This document shows, one piece after another, positions 46,030 to 54,719 of a stretch of 64,000 nucleotides of DNA. The DNA lies in NCBI GenBank assembly GCA_034522155.1, contig JAXHLP010000002.1, positions 62,001 through 126,000 of the forward strand, in the 5' to 3' direction. The stretch comes from Salinilacustrithrix sp034522155. Lineage in GTDB: Bacteria; Actinomycetota; Acidimicrobiia; Acidimicrobiales; Salinilacustritrichaceae. The notes under the pieces are model-generated. The model made no database searches and had not been told where the DNA came from. It saw only the letters and a list, made by a program, of their open reading frames with translations. The stretch's first letter is position 1; the number at the start of each line of letters is the position of its first letter. The translations under genes were made by a program, and so were the position numbers.

Positions 46030-46077
46030 GGTCGGCTTCGCCGACCTCCGAGTTGCTCGGCGGTGCCTCGCAACTCG
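46030..46077. terminator. Double hairpin after tRNA-Ala
   Basis: GGTCGGC-ttc-GCCGACC (46030-46046) and CGAGTTGC...GCAACTCG (46049-46077). Both are close relatives of the pair after rsfS. They would end tRNA transcription. Confidence 0.55.
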
Positions 46078-46131
46078 CCGTGAGGCTCGAACGGTTCGGC
46101 GCCGGCTGCGGGTCGGATGGGGCGCCGTCGG

Positions 46132-46137
46132 TACGAT
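46132..46137 (+). promoter_or_regulatory. -10 element for leuS
   Basis: TACGAT lies 7 nt before ATG 46145. Confidence 0.45.
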
Positions 46138-46144
46138 CGCCGGG

Positions 46145-48649
46145 ATGGCCGATCAGACCGCTGAGCAGGGCACCGCCGAGGGGCGCGTCCCCGATTACGA
46201 CCCGCAGGCCGTCGAGGCCAAGTGGCAGCAGCGCTGGGTCGATCTCGGCACCTACGAGGTCGACAACGACGATCCCCGCCCGCCGTACTACGTGCTGAGC
46301 ATGTACCCGTACCCGTCCGGTGCGGCGCACATGGGGCACGTGCGCAACTACACCTTCGGCGACCTGATCGTGCGCTACCGCACGATGCGGGGCAACGCGG
46401 TGCTGTCGCCCATGGGCTTCGACAGCTTCGGCCTCCCGGCGGAGAACGCCGCCATCAAGTCGGGCATCCACCCCCGCATCCACACCGACGAGCGGATCGA
46501 GGAGCTGACGTCGTCGATCGTGCGGTTGGGGGCGGTCTACGACTGGCGCCGCAAGCTGACCAGCCACCAGCCCGACTACATCCGGTTCACGCAGTGGATC
46601 TTCCTGCGGTTCCTGGAGCACGGCCTGGCCTACAAGCAGAAGGCGGCCGTCAACTGGTGCCCGGGCTGCCAGACCGTGCTCGCCAACGAGCAGGTGCTGG
46701 CCGACGGGACCTGCGAGCGCTCCGGCGACGTGGTCGAGGCCCGCGACCTCGAGCAGTGGTTCTTCAAGATCACCGACTACGCCCAGCAGCTGCTCGACGA
46801 CCTCGAGCTGGTCGACTGGCCCGAGCGGGTGGTCACCATGCAGCGCAACTGGATCGGTCGGTCCGAGGGCGCAGAGTTCTCGATGCCGGTGGTGGATGCC
46901 GATGGCAACTCCCATCCCTCCGAGGCCGAGGTCCACGTGTACACCACCCGGCCCGACACCTCCTTCGGCATGACCTACGCCGTGCTCGCGCCCGAGCACG
47001 AGCTGGCGCGTGTCGCCGCCACCGACGAGCAGCGGGCCGAGGTCGATGCGTTCATCGAGCAGGCGCGCAACACCTCCGAGATGGACCGGCTGAGCTCCGA
47101 GGGTGCGCTCGCCAAGCGTGGCGTCTTCACCGGCGCCTACGTCCACAACCCGTTCACCAACCAGCCGGTGCCCCTCTACCTGGCCGACTACGTGCTCCTG
47201 TCGTACGGGACGGGGGCGATCATGGCCGTGCCGGGGGAGGACCAGCGCGACTGGGACTTCGCCGAGGTGCACGGCCTGCCCATCATCCGCACCGTCCAAC
47301 CGCCCGACGACTGGGAGGGGAAGGCGTACACGGGCGATGGTCCGGTCATCAACTCCCCGGCACCGGGCGCCACGTTCGAGTCGCTGGATCTGAACGGCAT
47401 GGAGATCGACGACGCCAAGGCGCGGGCCATCGAGTGGCTCGAGACGTGGGGACTGGGCCAGTCGAGGGTCAACTACCGCCTGCGCGACTGGTTGCTGTCG
47501 CGACAGCGGTTCTGGGGTTGTCCGATCCCCATCGTCTACTGCCCTGATCACGGCGCCGTGCCCGTTCCCGACGACGAGCTCCCCGTCATCGCTCCCGACG
47601 ACGTCGAGTTCAAGCCCACCGGTGAGTCGCCGCTGAACCACCACCATGGCTTCCTCAACACCACCTGCCCCGAATGCGGCGGACCCGCCGTACGCGAGAC
47701 CGACACCATGGACACCTTCGTCGACTCGTCCTGGTACTTCCTGCGCTTCACCGATCCGACCAACGAGGACCGGCCCTTCGACGCGGCCGCGGTCGCCCAC
47801 TGGCTTCCGGTCGACCAGTACATCGGTGGCGTCGAGCACGCCATCCTCCACCTGATGTACGCGCGCTTCTTCACCAAGGCGTTGGCCGATCTGGGCGTGG
47901 CGCCGAACGAGCTGCGCGAGCCGTTCCGGCGGCTGTTCACCCAGGGCATGATCCGGCTCGGCGGCGAGAAGATGTCCAAGTCGAAGGGCAACCTCGTCGC
48001 CCCCGAGGAGATCCTCGACAACGAGGGTGCCGACGCCCTGCGCCTCGGCCAGCTCTTCGTCGGTCCGCCCGCGGACGACGTCGACTGGGAGGGCGTGGGC
48101 ATCCAGGGCGCCTACCGCTTCATCGGCCGCCTGTGGCGCCTGGCCCATCCCGCATCGGACGTGGTCCCGGAGGCCGTCGGCGACGACGCCCTCGTCATCG
48201 AGCGGGAGACGCATCGCCTCATCGCCCGTGTGAGCGACGAGATGGAGCGCTGGAGCTACAACACCTCGGTGGCGGCGTTCATGGAGTTCACGAACCTGCT
48301 CTACAAGCAGGGCCGGACCGACTTCGCCGTCGACGCGCTGTTGAAGCTGTTGGCGCCGATGGCGCCCCACGTCACGGCCGAGCTGTGGGAGCTCCGACAC
48401 GGTGCCGGCGCGCACATCCACGAGCAAGCCTGGCCCGAGCACGATCCGTCGATGCTCACGGTCGACTCGGTGACGATGGTCGTGCAGGTCAAGGGCAAGG
48501 TGCGTGATCGAATCGAGGTCGATCCCGGGATCGGCGAGGACGACGCGGTCGAGATCGCGCTCGCGAGCGAGCGGGTACAGGAGTACCTCGACGGCGAGCC
48601 GCGCAAGGTGATCGCCAAGCCGCCCAACCTCGTCAACATCGTCCCCTGA
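46145..48649 (+). CDS. leuS: Leucyl-tRNA synthetase
   Basis: An 834-residue class I synthetase. The HIGH-type motif lies in YPYPSGAAHMGHVRNY, the KMSKS motif in GGEKMSKSKGNLV. The CP1 editing domain (VYTTRPDTSFGMTYAVLAPE) and a zinc-like CPECGGP segment are present. It charges tRNA-Leu and edits mischarged product. ATG 46145 is set by the hexamer upstream and by homology. Length is normal for bacterial LeuRS. Confidence 0.97.
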   Translation: MADQTAEQGTAEGRVPDYDPQAVEAKWQQRWVDLGTYEVDNDDPRPPYYVLSMYPYPSGAAHMGHVRNYTFGDLIVRYRTMRGNAVLSPMGFDSFGLPAENAAIKSGIHPRIHTDERIEELTSSIVRLGAVYDWRRKLTSHQPDYIRFTQWIFLRFLEHGLAYKQKAAVNWCPGCQTVLANEQVLADGTCERSGDVVEARDLEQWFFKITDYAQQLLDDLELVDWPERVVTMQRNWIGRSEGAEFSMPVVDADGNSHPSEAEVHVYTTRPDTSFGMTYAVLAPEHELARVAATDEQRAEVDAFIEQARNTSEMDRLSSEGALAKRGVFTGAYVHNPFTNQPVPLYLADYVLLSYGTGAIMAVPGEDQRDWDFAEVHGLPIIRTVQPPDDWEGKAYTGDGPVINSPAPGATFESLDLNGMEIDDAKARAIEWLETWGLGQSRVNYRLRDWLLSRQRFWGCPIPIVYCPDHGAVPVPDDELPVIAPDDVEFKPTGESPLNHHHGFLNTTCPECGGPAVRETDTMDTFVDSSWYFLRFTDPTNEDRPFDAAAVAHWLPVDQYIGGVEHAILHLMYARFFTKALADLGVAPNELREPFRRLFTQGMIRLGGEKMSKSKGNLVAPEEILDNEGADALRLGQLFVGPPADDVDWEGVGIQGAYRFIGRLWRLAHPASDVVPEAVGDDALVIERETHRLIARVSDEMERWSYNTSVAAFMEFTNLLYKQGRTDFAVDALLKLLAPMAPHVTAELWELRHGAGAHIHEQAWPEHDPSMLTVDSVTMVVQVKGKVRDRIEVDPGIGEDDAVEIALASERVQEYLDGEPRKVIAKPPNLVNIVP

Positions 48650-48661
48650 CCGGTGTGCGGG

Positions 48662-49138
48662 TCAGGGGAGCAGGTGCTTCTCGAGGCCGGCGAGGCCGGA
48701 CTGGATGCCCTTCGGGAGCGCGGCTCGCAACACGGGCCCCATGATCTTCGGCGCCGCGGGTTCGACCGCCTGGGTGTAGCGCACGATCGTCGCTCCCGCT
48801 CCCTCGGGCAGGAGCTGGACATCCTCGACCATCGACCGCATCCCGGGCATCGACGACGATGTCAGCACGAACGCGAAACGGGCGTCGGGCTCCCAAGCGA
48901 GGAACTCCTCCTCGGCTTTCACGCCACCCTTCAGGAACACCCGGCGGCCGCTCCCCACGCCTTCGCCGCTGCCGATGCGCTCGATCCTGGTGATGGCACC
49001 GAACCAGTCAGCCCAGCCCTCGTGGTCGGCGATCGCCCGCCAGACGTTCTCGACCGGGACTCCGATGCGGCGCTCTTCGGTGACCTTGACGGGGGCCTGC
49101 TCGATCCAGTCGAGGTTTCGGTGCGTCATCGGTTTCAT
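48662..49138 (-). CDS. SRPBCC / polyketide-cyclase-like lipid-binding protein
   Basis: A 158-residue START-like protein: VTEERRIGVPVENVWRAIAD, HEGWADWFGAITRIE and a long C-terminal helix (PKGIQSGLAGLEKHL). The family binds hydrophobic ligands in a cavity; no ligand is suggested here. ATG 49138 has a GAGG site; ATG 49129 is an alternative. It is divergent from the acyl-AMP ligase, 57 nt away. Confidence 0.8.
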   Translation of the reverse strand: MKPMTHRNLDWIEQAPVKVTEERRIGVPVENVWRAIADHEGWADWFGAITRIERIGSGEGVGSGRRVFLKGGVKAEEEFLAWEPDARFAFVLTSSSMPGMRSMVEDVQLLPEGAGATIVRYTQAVEPAAPKIMGPVLRAALPKGIQSGLAGLEKHLLP

Positions 49139-49195
49139 GCCAGAAGCCTCGCAGAAAGCTCGTAACCGGAACGATGTGCGACCGGTCCCACCGGC

Positions 49196-50842
49196 GTGCA
49201 GACACTTCCCCAACGCATCGCAGGCGGTGCCACCCGAGGCCACGAGGTCACCTTCGTCTCCGGCGACGTCCACGTCAGCGCGACCTGGCAGGAGGTCCAC
49301 GACGACGCCCGCTCGGTCGCGGCCGGCCTCCAGGCCCGTGGCCTCGGTCCCGGCGATCACGTGGCCATCCTCGGACCCACCTCGCGGGAGCTGGTGACCG
49401 CGATCCAGGCGGTGTGGCTCGTCGGCGGCACCGTGGTGGTGCTCCCGCTGCCCATGCGGATGGGAAGCATCGACGAGTTCGTGGTCCAGACGCGGCGACG
49501 GATCCACCACGGCGACATCTCCCTGGTGCTCGCCGATCCGGAGCTGGCTGCCTTCGTCACCCCCGAACCCGGCGACCCTCCGCTGGTCGCCTTCCACGAC
49601 GTCGCGACCGAGGGCTCGTTCGTCGCTCCCGACCCTGATCCGGATGCCCCGGCCATCCTGCAGTTCACGAGCGGGTCGACGTCGGACCCGAAGGGCGTCG
49701 TTCTTGCGCATCGTGCCGTCGGCGCCAACCTCGAGGCCATCGCCTCGGCCGCAGAGCTCGACATCGACCGCGACGTGCTCGTGAGCTGGTTGCCGCTGTA
49801 CCACGACATGGGGCTGGTCGGGCTGCTGACGCTGTCCATGACCACCGGGACCCGTCTCGTGCTGGGTGCGCCCCAGGACTTCATGGCCGCTCCCGCCCGG
49901 TGGATGGAGTGGATTTCCCGCTACGGCGGCACCGCGACCGCCGGACCGAACTTCTCCTTCGTGCTCGCGACCCGGGCGCTGCGCCGGGCTGCCAGGGAAG
50001 GCCAGGCGCTCGACTTGTCCAGTCTGCGGGTGGTGCTCAACGGCGCCGAACCGATCGATCCCGACACGGTGGCCGACTTCGTCGACGCGACCGGCCACTT
50101 CGGCATGGACCCGGGCGCCGTGTTCCCCGCCTTCGGTATGGCCGAGGTCGCCATCGCCGGGACGTTCCCCCCGCCGGGACGTGGCCTGGTCGTCGACACC
50201 GTCGACCGGCGGGTGCTCGAGACCGAGCGCTACGCCGCCCCGGTCGACTCCGGTGCCGACGGGTCGCGGAGCTTCGCCCGTCTCGGCACCGCGGTCCCCG
50301 GCCTCGAGATCCGCATCGTCGACCCCGCGTCCGGGCGCCGACGACTCGAGCGAGAGGTGGGTGAGCTCGAGATCCGCGGCACCTCGGTGTGCACGGGCTA
50401 CCACGGGCATCCCGAGCTGAACGCGAACCTGTTCCACGACGGTTGGCTGCGCACCGGCGACCTCGGGTACCTCGTCGAGGGCGAGCTCGTTCTGTGTGGC
50501 CGCATCAAGGACGTGATCATCGTCGGCGGGCGCAACGTGTTCCCCGAGGACGTGGAACGCGCCTGCGATCACGTCGACGGCGTCCGCGCCGGCAACGTGA
50601 TCGCCTTCGGCGTCGAGTCGACCAAGGGCCGGGAGGCCGTGGTCGTGGTGGCTGAGTCCAAGGCCACCGACCTCGACCCCGTTCGTCGCTCGGTGCTCGC
50701 ACGCGTCCGCGAGACCGTGGGGGTACCGGCCCGCGAGGTGGTGCTCGTGGCGCCGGGGACGTTGCCCAAGACGAGCAGCGGCAAGCTCCAGCGCACGCGG
50801 TGCCGAGATCAGTACCTCGAACGGGCGCTGCAACCGGTCTGA
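49196..50842 (+). CDS. Fatty-acyl-AMP ligase-like adenylate-forming enzyme
   Basis: A 548-residue ANL-superfamily enzyme. The P-loop-type motif ILQFTSGSTSDPKGVVLAH, the LPLYHDMGLVG segment typical of fatty-acyl-AMP ligases, GELEIRGTSVCTGYHGHPE, and WLRTGDLGYL plus the C-terminal GKLQRTRCR lysine segment are present. It would activate a fatty or other carboxylic acid as acyl-AMP. No carrier protein or polyketide synthase is adjacent. GTG 49196 starts at homology. Confidence 0.87.
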   Translation: MQTLPQRIAGGATRGHEVTFVSGDVHVSATWQEVHDDARSVAAGLQARGLGPGDHVAILGPTSRELVTAIQAVWLVGGTVVVLPLPMRMGSIDEFVVQTRRRIHHGDISLVLADPELAAFVTPEPGDPPLVAFHDVATEGSFVAPDPDPDAPAILQFTSGSTSDPKGVVLAHRAVGANLEAIASAAELDIDRDVLVSWLPLYHDMGLVGLLTLSMTTGTRLVLGAPQDFMAAPARWMEWISRYGGTATAGPNFSFVLATRALRRAAREGQALDLSSLRVVLNGAEPIDPDTVADFVDATGHFGMDPGAVFPAFGMAEVAIAGTFPPPGRGLVVDTVDRRVLETERYAAPVDSGADGSRSFARLGTAVPGLEIRIVDPASGRRRLEREVGELEIRGTSVCTGYHGHPELNANLFHDGWLRTGDLGYLVEGELVLCGRIKDVIIVGGRNVFPEDVERACDHVDGVRAGNVIAFGVESTKGREAVVVVAESKATDLDPVRRSVLARVRETVGVPAREVVLVAPGTLPKTSSGKLQRTRCRDQYLERALQPV

Positions 50843-50877
50843 CCGCGAGTCGACTGGGCCTGGTTCCTCGTGGCTCG

Positions 50878-50883
50878 TATCCT
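50878..50883 (+). promoter_or_regulatory. -10 element for the 50891 membrane protein
   Basis: TATCCT lies 7 nt before ATG 50891 and indicates 50891 rather than the in-frame GTG 50870 as start. Confidence 0.45.
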
Positions 50884-50890
50884 GTCGCTG

Positions 50891-51442
50891 ATGGCTCCGC
50901 GACGGATCGCGTTCTGGATGCTGGCCACCGCTGGCGTCACGGTCGGTCACGTCCTCGGGTACGCCATCGCTCATCGTGACAGCGCAGCCCGCGAGGTTGC
51001 GCTCGGCGGGCATGGGTACCTTCCCGGTGTCGCGGCCTTGGTGGTCCCGGTCGGGTTGGTCGCGGCCCTGTGGTGGGCGGTGTGCACGGCCAGGGCCCTC
51101 GGCCTCGCCGGTCGTATCGATCCGCGGCGGCTCGCAGCAGCGCAGGTCGGCCTGTTCGCCGTCCAGGAGGTCGGCGAGCGCGTCGTCGTCGGCGAGGGTC
51201 TGGATGCGGTGCTCAGCGAACCCGGCGTCTGGATGGGGTTCGTCGCCCAGGTCGCGGTCGCGCATGTCGTGGTCGCGGCGCTCGAGTGGGTCCGGCGCGC
51301 CGTCCGCGAGATGATCCTGGGGCGCCGCCCGAGGGTCCGCCTCGGTCTGCGCCCCCGTCTCCTCTTGGCTCCCGACCGTGCGCCGGCGACCGTGCCCGCC
51401 ACGGTCTCGGTGGGTCTGCGTGCTCCGCCGGTCGGTCGGTAG
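50891..51442 (+). CDS. Small polytopic membrane protein of unknown function
   Basis: A 183-residue protein with about four hydrophobic segments (IAFWMLATAGVTVGHVLGYAI, LPGVAALVVPVGLVAALWWA, VWMGFVAQVAVAHVVVAALE) and a basic cytoplasmic tail. A His occurs in the first segment. No family is recognised. It is followed after 40 nt by the cupredoxin lipoprotein gene, and the three genes to 53590 are probably co-transcribed. Confidence 0.75.
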   Translation: MAPRRIAFWMLATAGVTVGHVLGYAIAHRDSAAREVALGGHGYLPGVAALVVPVGLVAALWWAVCTARALGLAGRIDPRRLAAAQVGLFAVQEVGERVVVGEGLDAVLSEPGVWMGFVAQVAVAHVVVAALEWVRRAVREMILGRRPRVRLGLRPRLLLAPDRAPATVPATVSVGLRAPPVGR

Positions 51443-51482
51443 TCCCAGCCCGACCGATCCGTACCGAACGAGGAGAACCCGA

Positions 51483-52274
51483 ATGCGACATCGCCATGTC
51501 TGGCGCGCGCTCGTCGGCGTGTTCGCCGCCACGACGCTCGTGGCCGCGTGCGGCGACGACACCGAGACCGCGACCGACACCACGACCACGACCGCTGACA
51601 CCACGGCTGACAGCACCGCCAACGACGGTGGCCACGATCACGGTGGCCGGAGCTTCGAGGCCGTCGATCCCGTCCCGACCGTGGAGGTCGAAGCCACCGA
51701 GGACGCGAAGGCCGGCTGGAACATCCACGTGATGACGACCGACTTCACGTTCACGCCCGAGAAGGTCAACGATGCCGAGACGACGTCGGGGGAGGGCCAT
51801 GCCCACCTCTATGTCGATGGCACGAAGATCAACCGCCTCTACGGCAGCTGGTACCACCTCGGCGGCGAGCTCGAACCGGGTGAGCACGAAGTACGTGTCG
51901 AGCTGAACGCCAACGACCATCGTCCCTATGTGGCAGATGGGACCCCGATCGCAGCGACGACGACGATCACGGTCGAAGGCGACTCGACCACGGAGACTCC
52001 CGTCGACGAGGAGGCGGGGCAGGTGATCGAGATCACCGTGTCCGGCGGCGAGGTCACCGGCGGCGGCCGTCACGAGGTGGCCCTGGGCGAGAGGGTCACG
52101 CTCCGGGTGACGAGCGACATCGACGATCACGTCCACCTCCACGGCTACGACGTGTTCCAGGACGTCGCGGCCGGGGAGGCCGCCGAGCTGACGTTCGAGG
52201 CCGACATCCCCGGGGTGTTCGAGGTCGAACTCGAGGACTCGGTGATCCAGCTCGTGGAGCTCGAGGTCTCGTGA
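51483..52274 (+). CDS. Lipoprotein with cupredoxin-like domains
   Basis: A 263-residue exported lipoprotein with lipobox LVAAC (TTLVAACGDD) and a Thr/Asp-rich linker, then a histidine-bearing stretch (GGHDHGGRSF). The first domain has GEGHAHLYVDGTKINRLYG and a cupredoxin-like beta pattern; the second is an EfeO/cupredoxin-type domain with SDIDDHVHLHGYDVF, a group of His that could bind copper. An AGGAG site precedes the ATG. It lies between two membrane-protein genes and overlaps the next start (GTGA), so a metal-handling envelope complex is plausible; that is inference. Confidence 0.78.
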   Translation: MRHRHVWRALVGVFAATTLVAACGDDTETATDTTTTTADTTADSTANDGGHDHGGRSFEAVDPVPTVEVEATEDAKAGWNIHVMTTDFTFTPEKVNDAETTSGEGHAHLYVDGTKINRLYGSWYHLGGELEPGEHEVRVELNANDHRPYVADGTPIAATTTITVEGDSTTETPVDEEAGQVIEITVSGGEVTGGGRHEVALGERVTLRVTSDIDDHVHLHGYDVFQDVAAGEAAELTFEADIPGVFEVELEDSVIQLVELEVS

Positions 52275-53590
52275 TCCTGGCCCATGGCGTGGGGGGTCGG
52301 GCCGACCTCCCGCTCCCCGTCTGGCTGTTCGCGTACTCGGCGGCGTTCGCGCTGCTGATCTCGTTCGTCGCGCTGCGGATCCTGTGGCCGCGGCCCCGTC
52401 TGGCGGCGGCCGCCGATGGTCGACCGGCTCCCGCGCTCCTCGATCACGTCGCCACCTCACTCCGACCGGTCGCCCAGATCGGCGCGCTCGTGCTCTTCGT
52501 CGCGACGCTGGTGTCGGCCTGGTTCGGTGTCGATGCCGTCGCCGACAACCTCGCACCGACGGCGCTCTACGTCGCGTTCTGGGTGGGTGTCCCGATCCTC
52601 AGTGCCCTGCTCGGCGACTTCTGGCGCCGGGTCAATCCCCTGTGGACGGTGGCCGCTGTCCTCGACCGGCTCGGTCGCCGAGATCCCGAGGCGTCGACGG
52701 CGACGGGCATCTGGGCCACGCACTGGCCAGCCGCGGCCGGGTTGGCCGTCTTCCTCTGGCTCGAGCTCGCCTACCACGAACCCGGATCCCCGGCCGTGGT
52801 CGGCATCTTCCTGGGAGCCTACGCCGGTGTCATGCTCGTCGGCGCTGCCGCCTTCGGCGCGGGATGGCTGCGCACCGGTGACGGCTTCGCCGTGTTCTTC
52901 TCGCTGCTGGCGGCGCTGGCTCCGCTTCACCGGGACGATGAGTCGGGCCGGCTCCGCCTCCGCTGGCCGGGCGTCGGCCTCGCTCGGGTCGAACCCGGGC
53001 GCGGGACCATGGCCGTGGTACTGGTGCTCTTGGGGGGTACCGCGTTCGACGGCTTCTCCCGGACCGCGGTCTGGGACGACGCGCTCGGGACCCGTCGAGG
53101 GTGGGACGCGACCATCGTCAACACCGCCGGATTGGTTCTGGCGATCGGCGTCGTCGCGGTGCTGTTCCTGGTGGCCTGCCGACTCGTGGCGATCCTGGCC
53201 AATGACGATCGGGGGACGCTGGAGCAGTCGTGGCGGTGGGTGCCGTCGCTGATCCCGATCGTGCTCGCCTACTCGGTCGCCCACTACTTCTCGCTGCTGG
53301 TCTTCGAGGGCCAGTCGTTCGTGGCCCTGCTCTCGGACCCGTTCGGGGAGGGCTGGGACCTGTTCGGCACCGCCGGCAACACCATCGACTACACCGCCGT
53401 CTCGCCCGAGTTCATCGCCTACGTGCAGGTCGCCGCCATCGTGGCCGGCCACGTGGGCGGGGTCATCGCCGCCCACGACCGGGCCGTGGAGCTGTACCCG
53501 CCCCGGGTCGCGGTCCGCAGCCAGTACCCGATGCTCGGCGTCATGATCGCCTACACCGTCGGCGGCCTGCTCCTTCTCCTCAACGCGTAG
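52271..53590 (+). CDS. Polytopic membrane protein (fenitrothion-hydrolase-like family)
   Basis: A 439-residue protein with about eleven hydrophobic segments. It opens MILAHGVGGRADLPLPVWLF, a pattern seen in actinobacterial proteins often labelled fenitrothion hydrolase, whose real function is unknown. His and Asp residues recur at helix ends (AHGVGG, AHYFSLLVFEGQ, AGHVGGVIAAHDRAVE). GTG 52271 overlaps the lipoprotein stop. Its coupling to a cupredoxin lipoprotein points to metal or redox work in the membrane. Confidence 0.72.
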   Translation: MILAHGVGGRADLPLPVWLFAYSAAFALLISFVALRILWPRPRLAAAADGRPAPALLDHVATSLRPVAQIGALVLFVATLVSAWFGVDAVADNLAPTALYVAFWVGVPILSALLGDFWRRVNPLWTVAAVLDRLGRRDPEASTATGIWATHWPAAAGLAVFLWLELAYHEPGSPAVVGIFLGAYAGVMLVGAAAFGAGWLRTGDGFAVFFSLLAALAPLHRDDESGRLRLRWPGVGLARVEPGRGTMAVVLVLLGGTAFDGFSRTAVWDDALGTRRGWDATIVNTAGLVLAIGVVAVLFLVACRLVAILANDDRGTLEQSWRWVPSLIPIVLAYSVAHYFSLLVFEGQSFVALLSDPFGEGWDLFGTAGNTIDYTAVSPEFIAYVQVAAIVAGHVGGVIAAHDRAVELYPPRVAVRSQYPMLGVMIAYTVGGLLLLLNA

Positions 53591-53705
53591 CCATCGCGCG
53601 TCCCCGGCTTCTTCGGTATGTCGGTGGTTTGTCGGCGGGGCCTGCAACGCTGCCGATCGCCCCGTTCTGGCGGACACCTGCCCGATACCTGGCGGGACGG
53701 AGCAG

Positions 53706-54716
53706 TCAGGCGCCCTTCAGGTCGGCGAAGACCTTCTGCCACCGGTCGTGGTCGGTCGCGTCGGGCGCGTAGAAGCTGATCCGGGACACGACGTCGCCGT
53801 ACCGGCGCGCCAGCTCGGGCCCGATCTCCTCGGGTTCGCCGACCACGGCGAAGGTGTGGAGGACCTCGTCGTCGACGAGCGTCCCCATCTCCTGCCACTT
53901 GCCCTCCTTGGACATGCGGTTCAGCTCGGTCTGCAGCTCGCCCCAGCCGTGCAGGTCGAGCACCGGCTTGTACGCCGGCGTGGACCCGTAGAAGGCGATC
54001 TGTTGGCGGGTACCGGCCTTGGCCCGCTCCAGCTCCTCCTCGGTGGTGCCGGTGACGACGAAGCTCGGGCCGCAGATCTCGAAGCCGTCCATGGTCTTGC
54101 CTGCCTTCTTCCGGCCCGTTTCCAGCGCGGGGACGGTGACCTCACGCAGGTAACGCTCGGTGGTGAATCCGTGGCAGAAGAAGCCGTCACAGACCTCGCC
54201 GGCGACCTCGGTCATCAACGGGCCGACCCCGGCGAGGAACACGCGCGGGATGCCATGCTCGTTGGGTCCGGGGTCGAAGAACGGGGTCATGAGGGTGTGG
54301 GTGTAGAAGTCGCCCCGGAAATCGAGCTTGGTGCCGTTCATCCAGCAGTCCCAGATCGCCCGCATGGCCAGGACCATCTCCCGCATCCGCGCGGCGGGCT
54401 TGGACCACTCCATCGAGAAGCGCTTGGTGATGTGGGGCTTGATCTGGCTCCCGAGCCCGAGGATGAACCGTCCCTCCGAGAAGCGCGCCAGGTCGTAGGC
54501 GGTGTTGGCCAGCGTCATCGGTGAACGCGCGAACGCGACGGCGATCGACGTGCCGATCTCGAGGCGCTCGGTGTGCTCGGCGGCGAGCGCCAGCGGCAGG
54601 AAGGGATCGTGGGAGGTCTCCGGGACCCACACGCCGTCGTAGCCGAACGACTCGGCCTCGCGAGCCTGCTCCGCGGTCCTGGCCAGGTCGAGGCCGATGC
54701 CTCCGTCGACTTTCAC
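53706..54716 (-). CDS. TIGR03617-type F420-dependent LLM-class oxidoreductase
   Basis: A 336-residue luciferase-like TIM barrel. SFGYDGVWVPETSHDPFLPL, LEIGTSIAVAFARSPMTLANTAYDL, FILGLGSQIKPHITKRFSMEW and GVGPLMTEVAGEVCDGFF are typical of this F420-using group common in Actinobacteria. The substrate is unknown. The GTG start has an AAGGAG site. It is the last gene of a three-gene operon with the PAC2 protein and the phosphotransferase. Confidence 0.88.
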   Translation of the reverse strand: MKVDGGIGLDLARTAEQAREAESFGYDGVWVPETSHDPFLPLALAAEHTERLEIGTSIAVAFARSPMTLANTAYDLARFSEGRFILGLGSQIKPHITKRFSMEWSKPAARMREMVLAMRAIWDCWMNGTKLDFRGDFYTHTLMTPFFDPGPNEHGIPRVFLAGVGPLMTEVAGEVCDGFFCHGFTTERYLREVTVPALETGRKKAGKTMDGFEICGPSFVVTGTTEEELERAKAGTRQQIAFYGSTPAYKPVLDLHGWGELQTELNRMSKEGKWQEMGTLVDDEVLHTFAVVGEPEEIGPELARRYGDVVSRISFYAPDATDHDRWQKVFADLKGA

Positions 54717-54719
54717 GGG

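Noticed and set aside
48662..51622. A 986-codon minus-strand frame
   Set aside because: Only its last 158 codons (SRPBCC protein) are real; the rest is opposite the acyl-AMP ligase and its neighbour.
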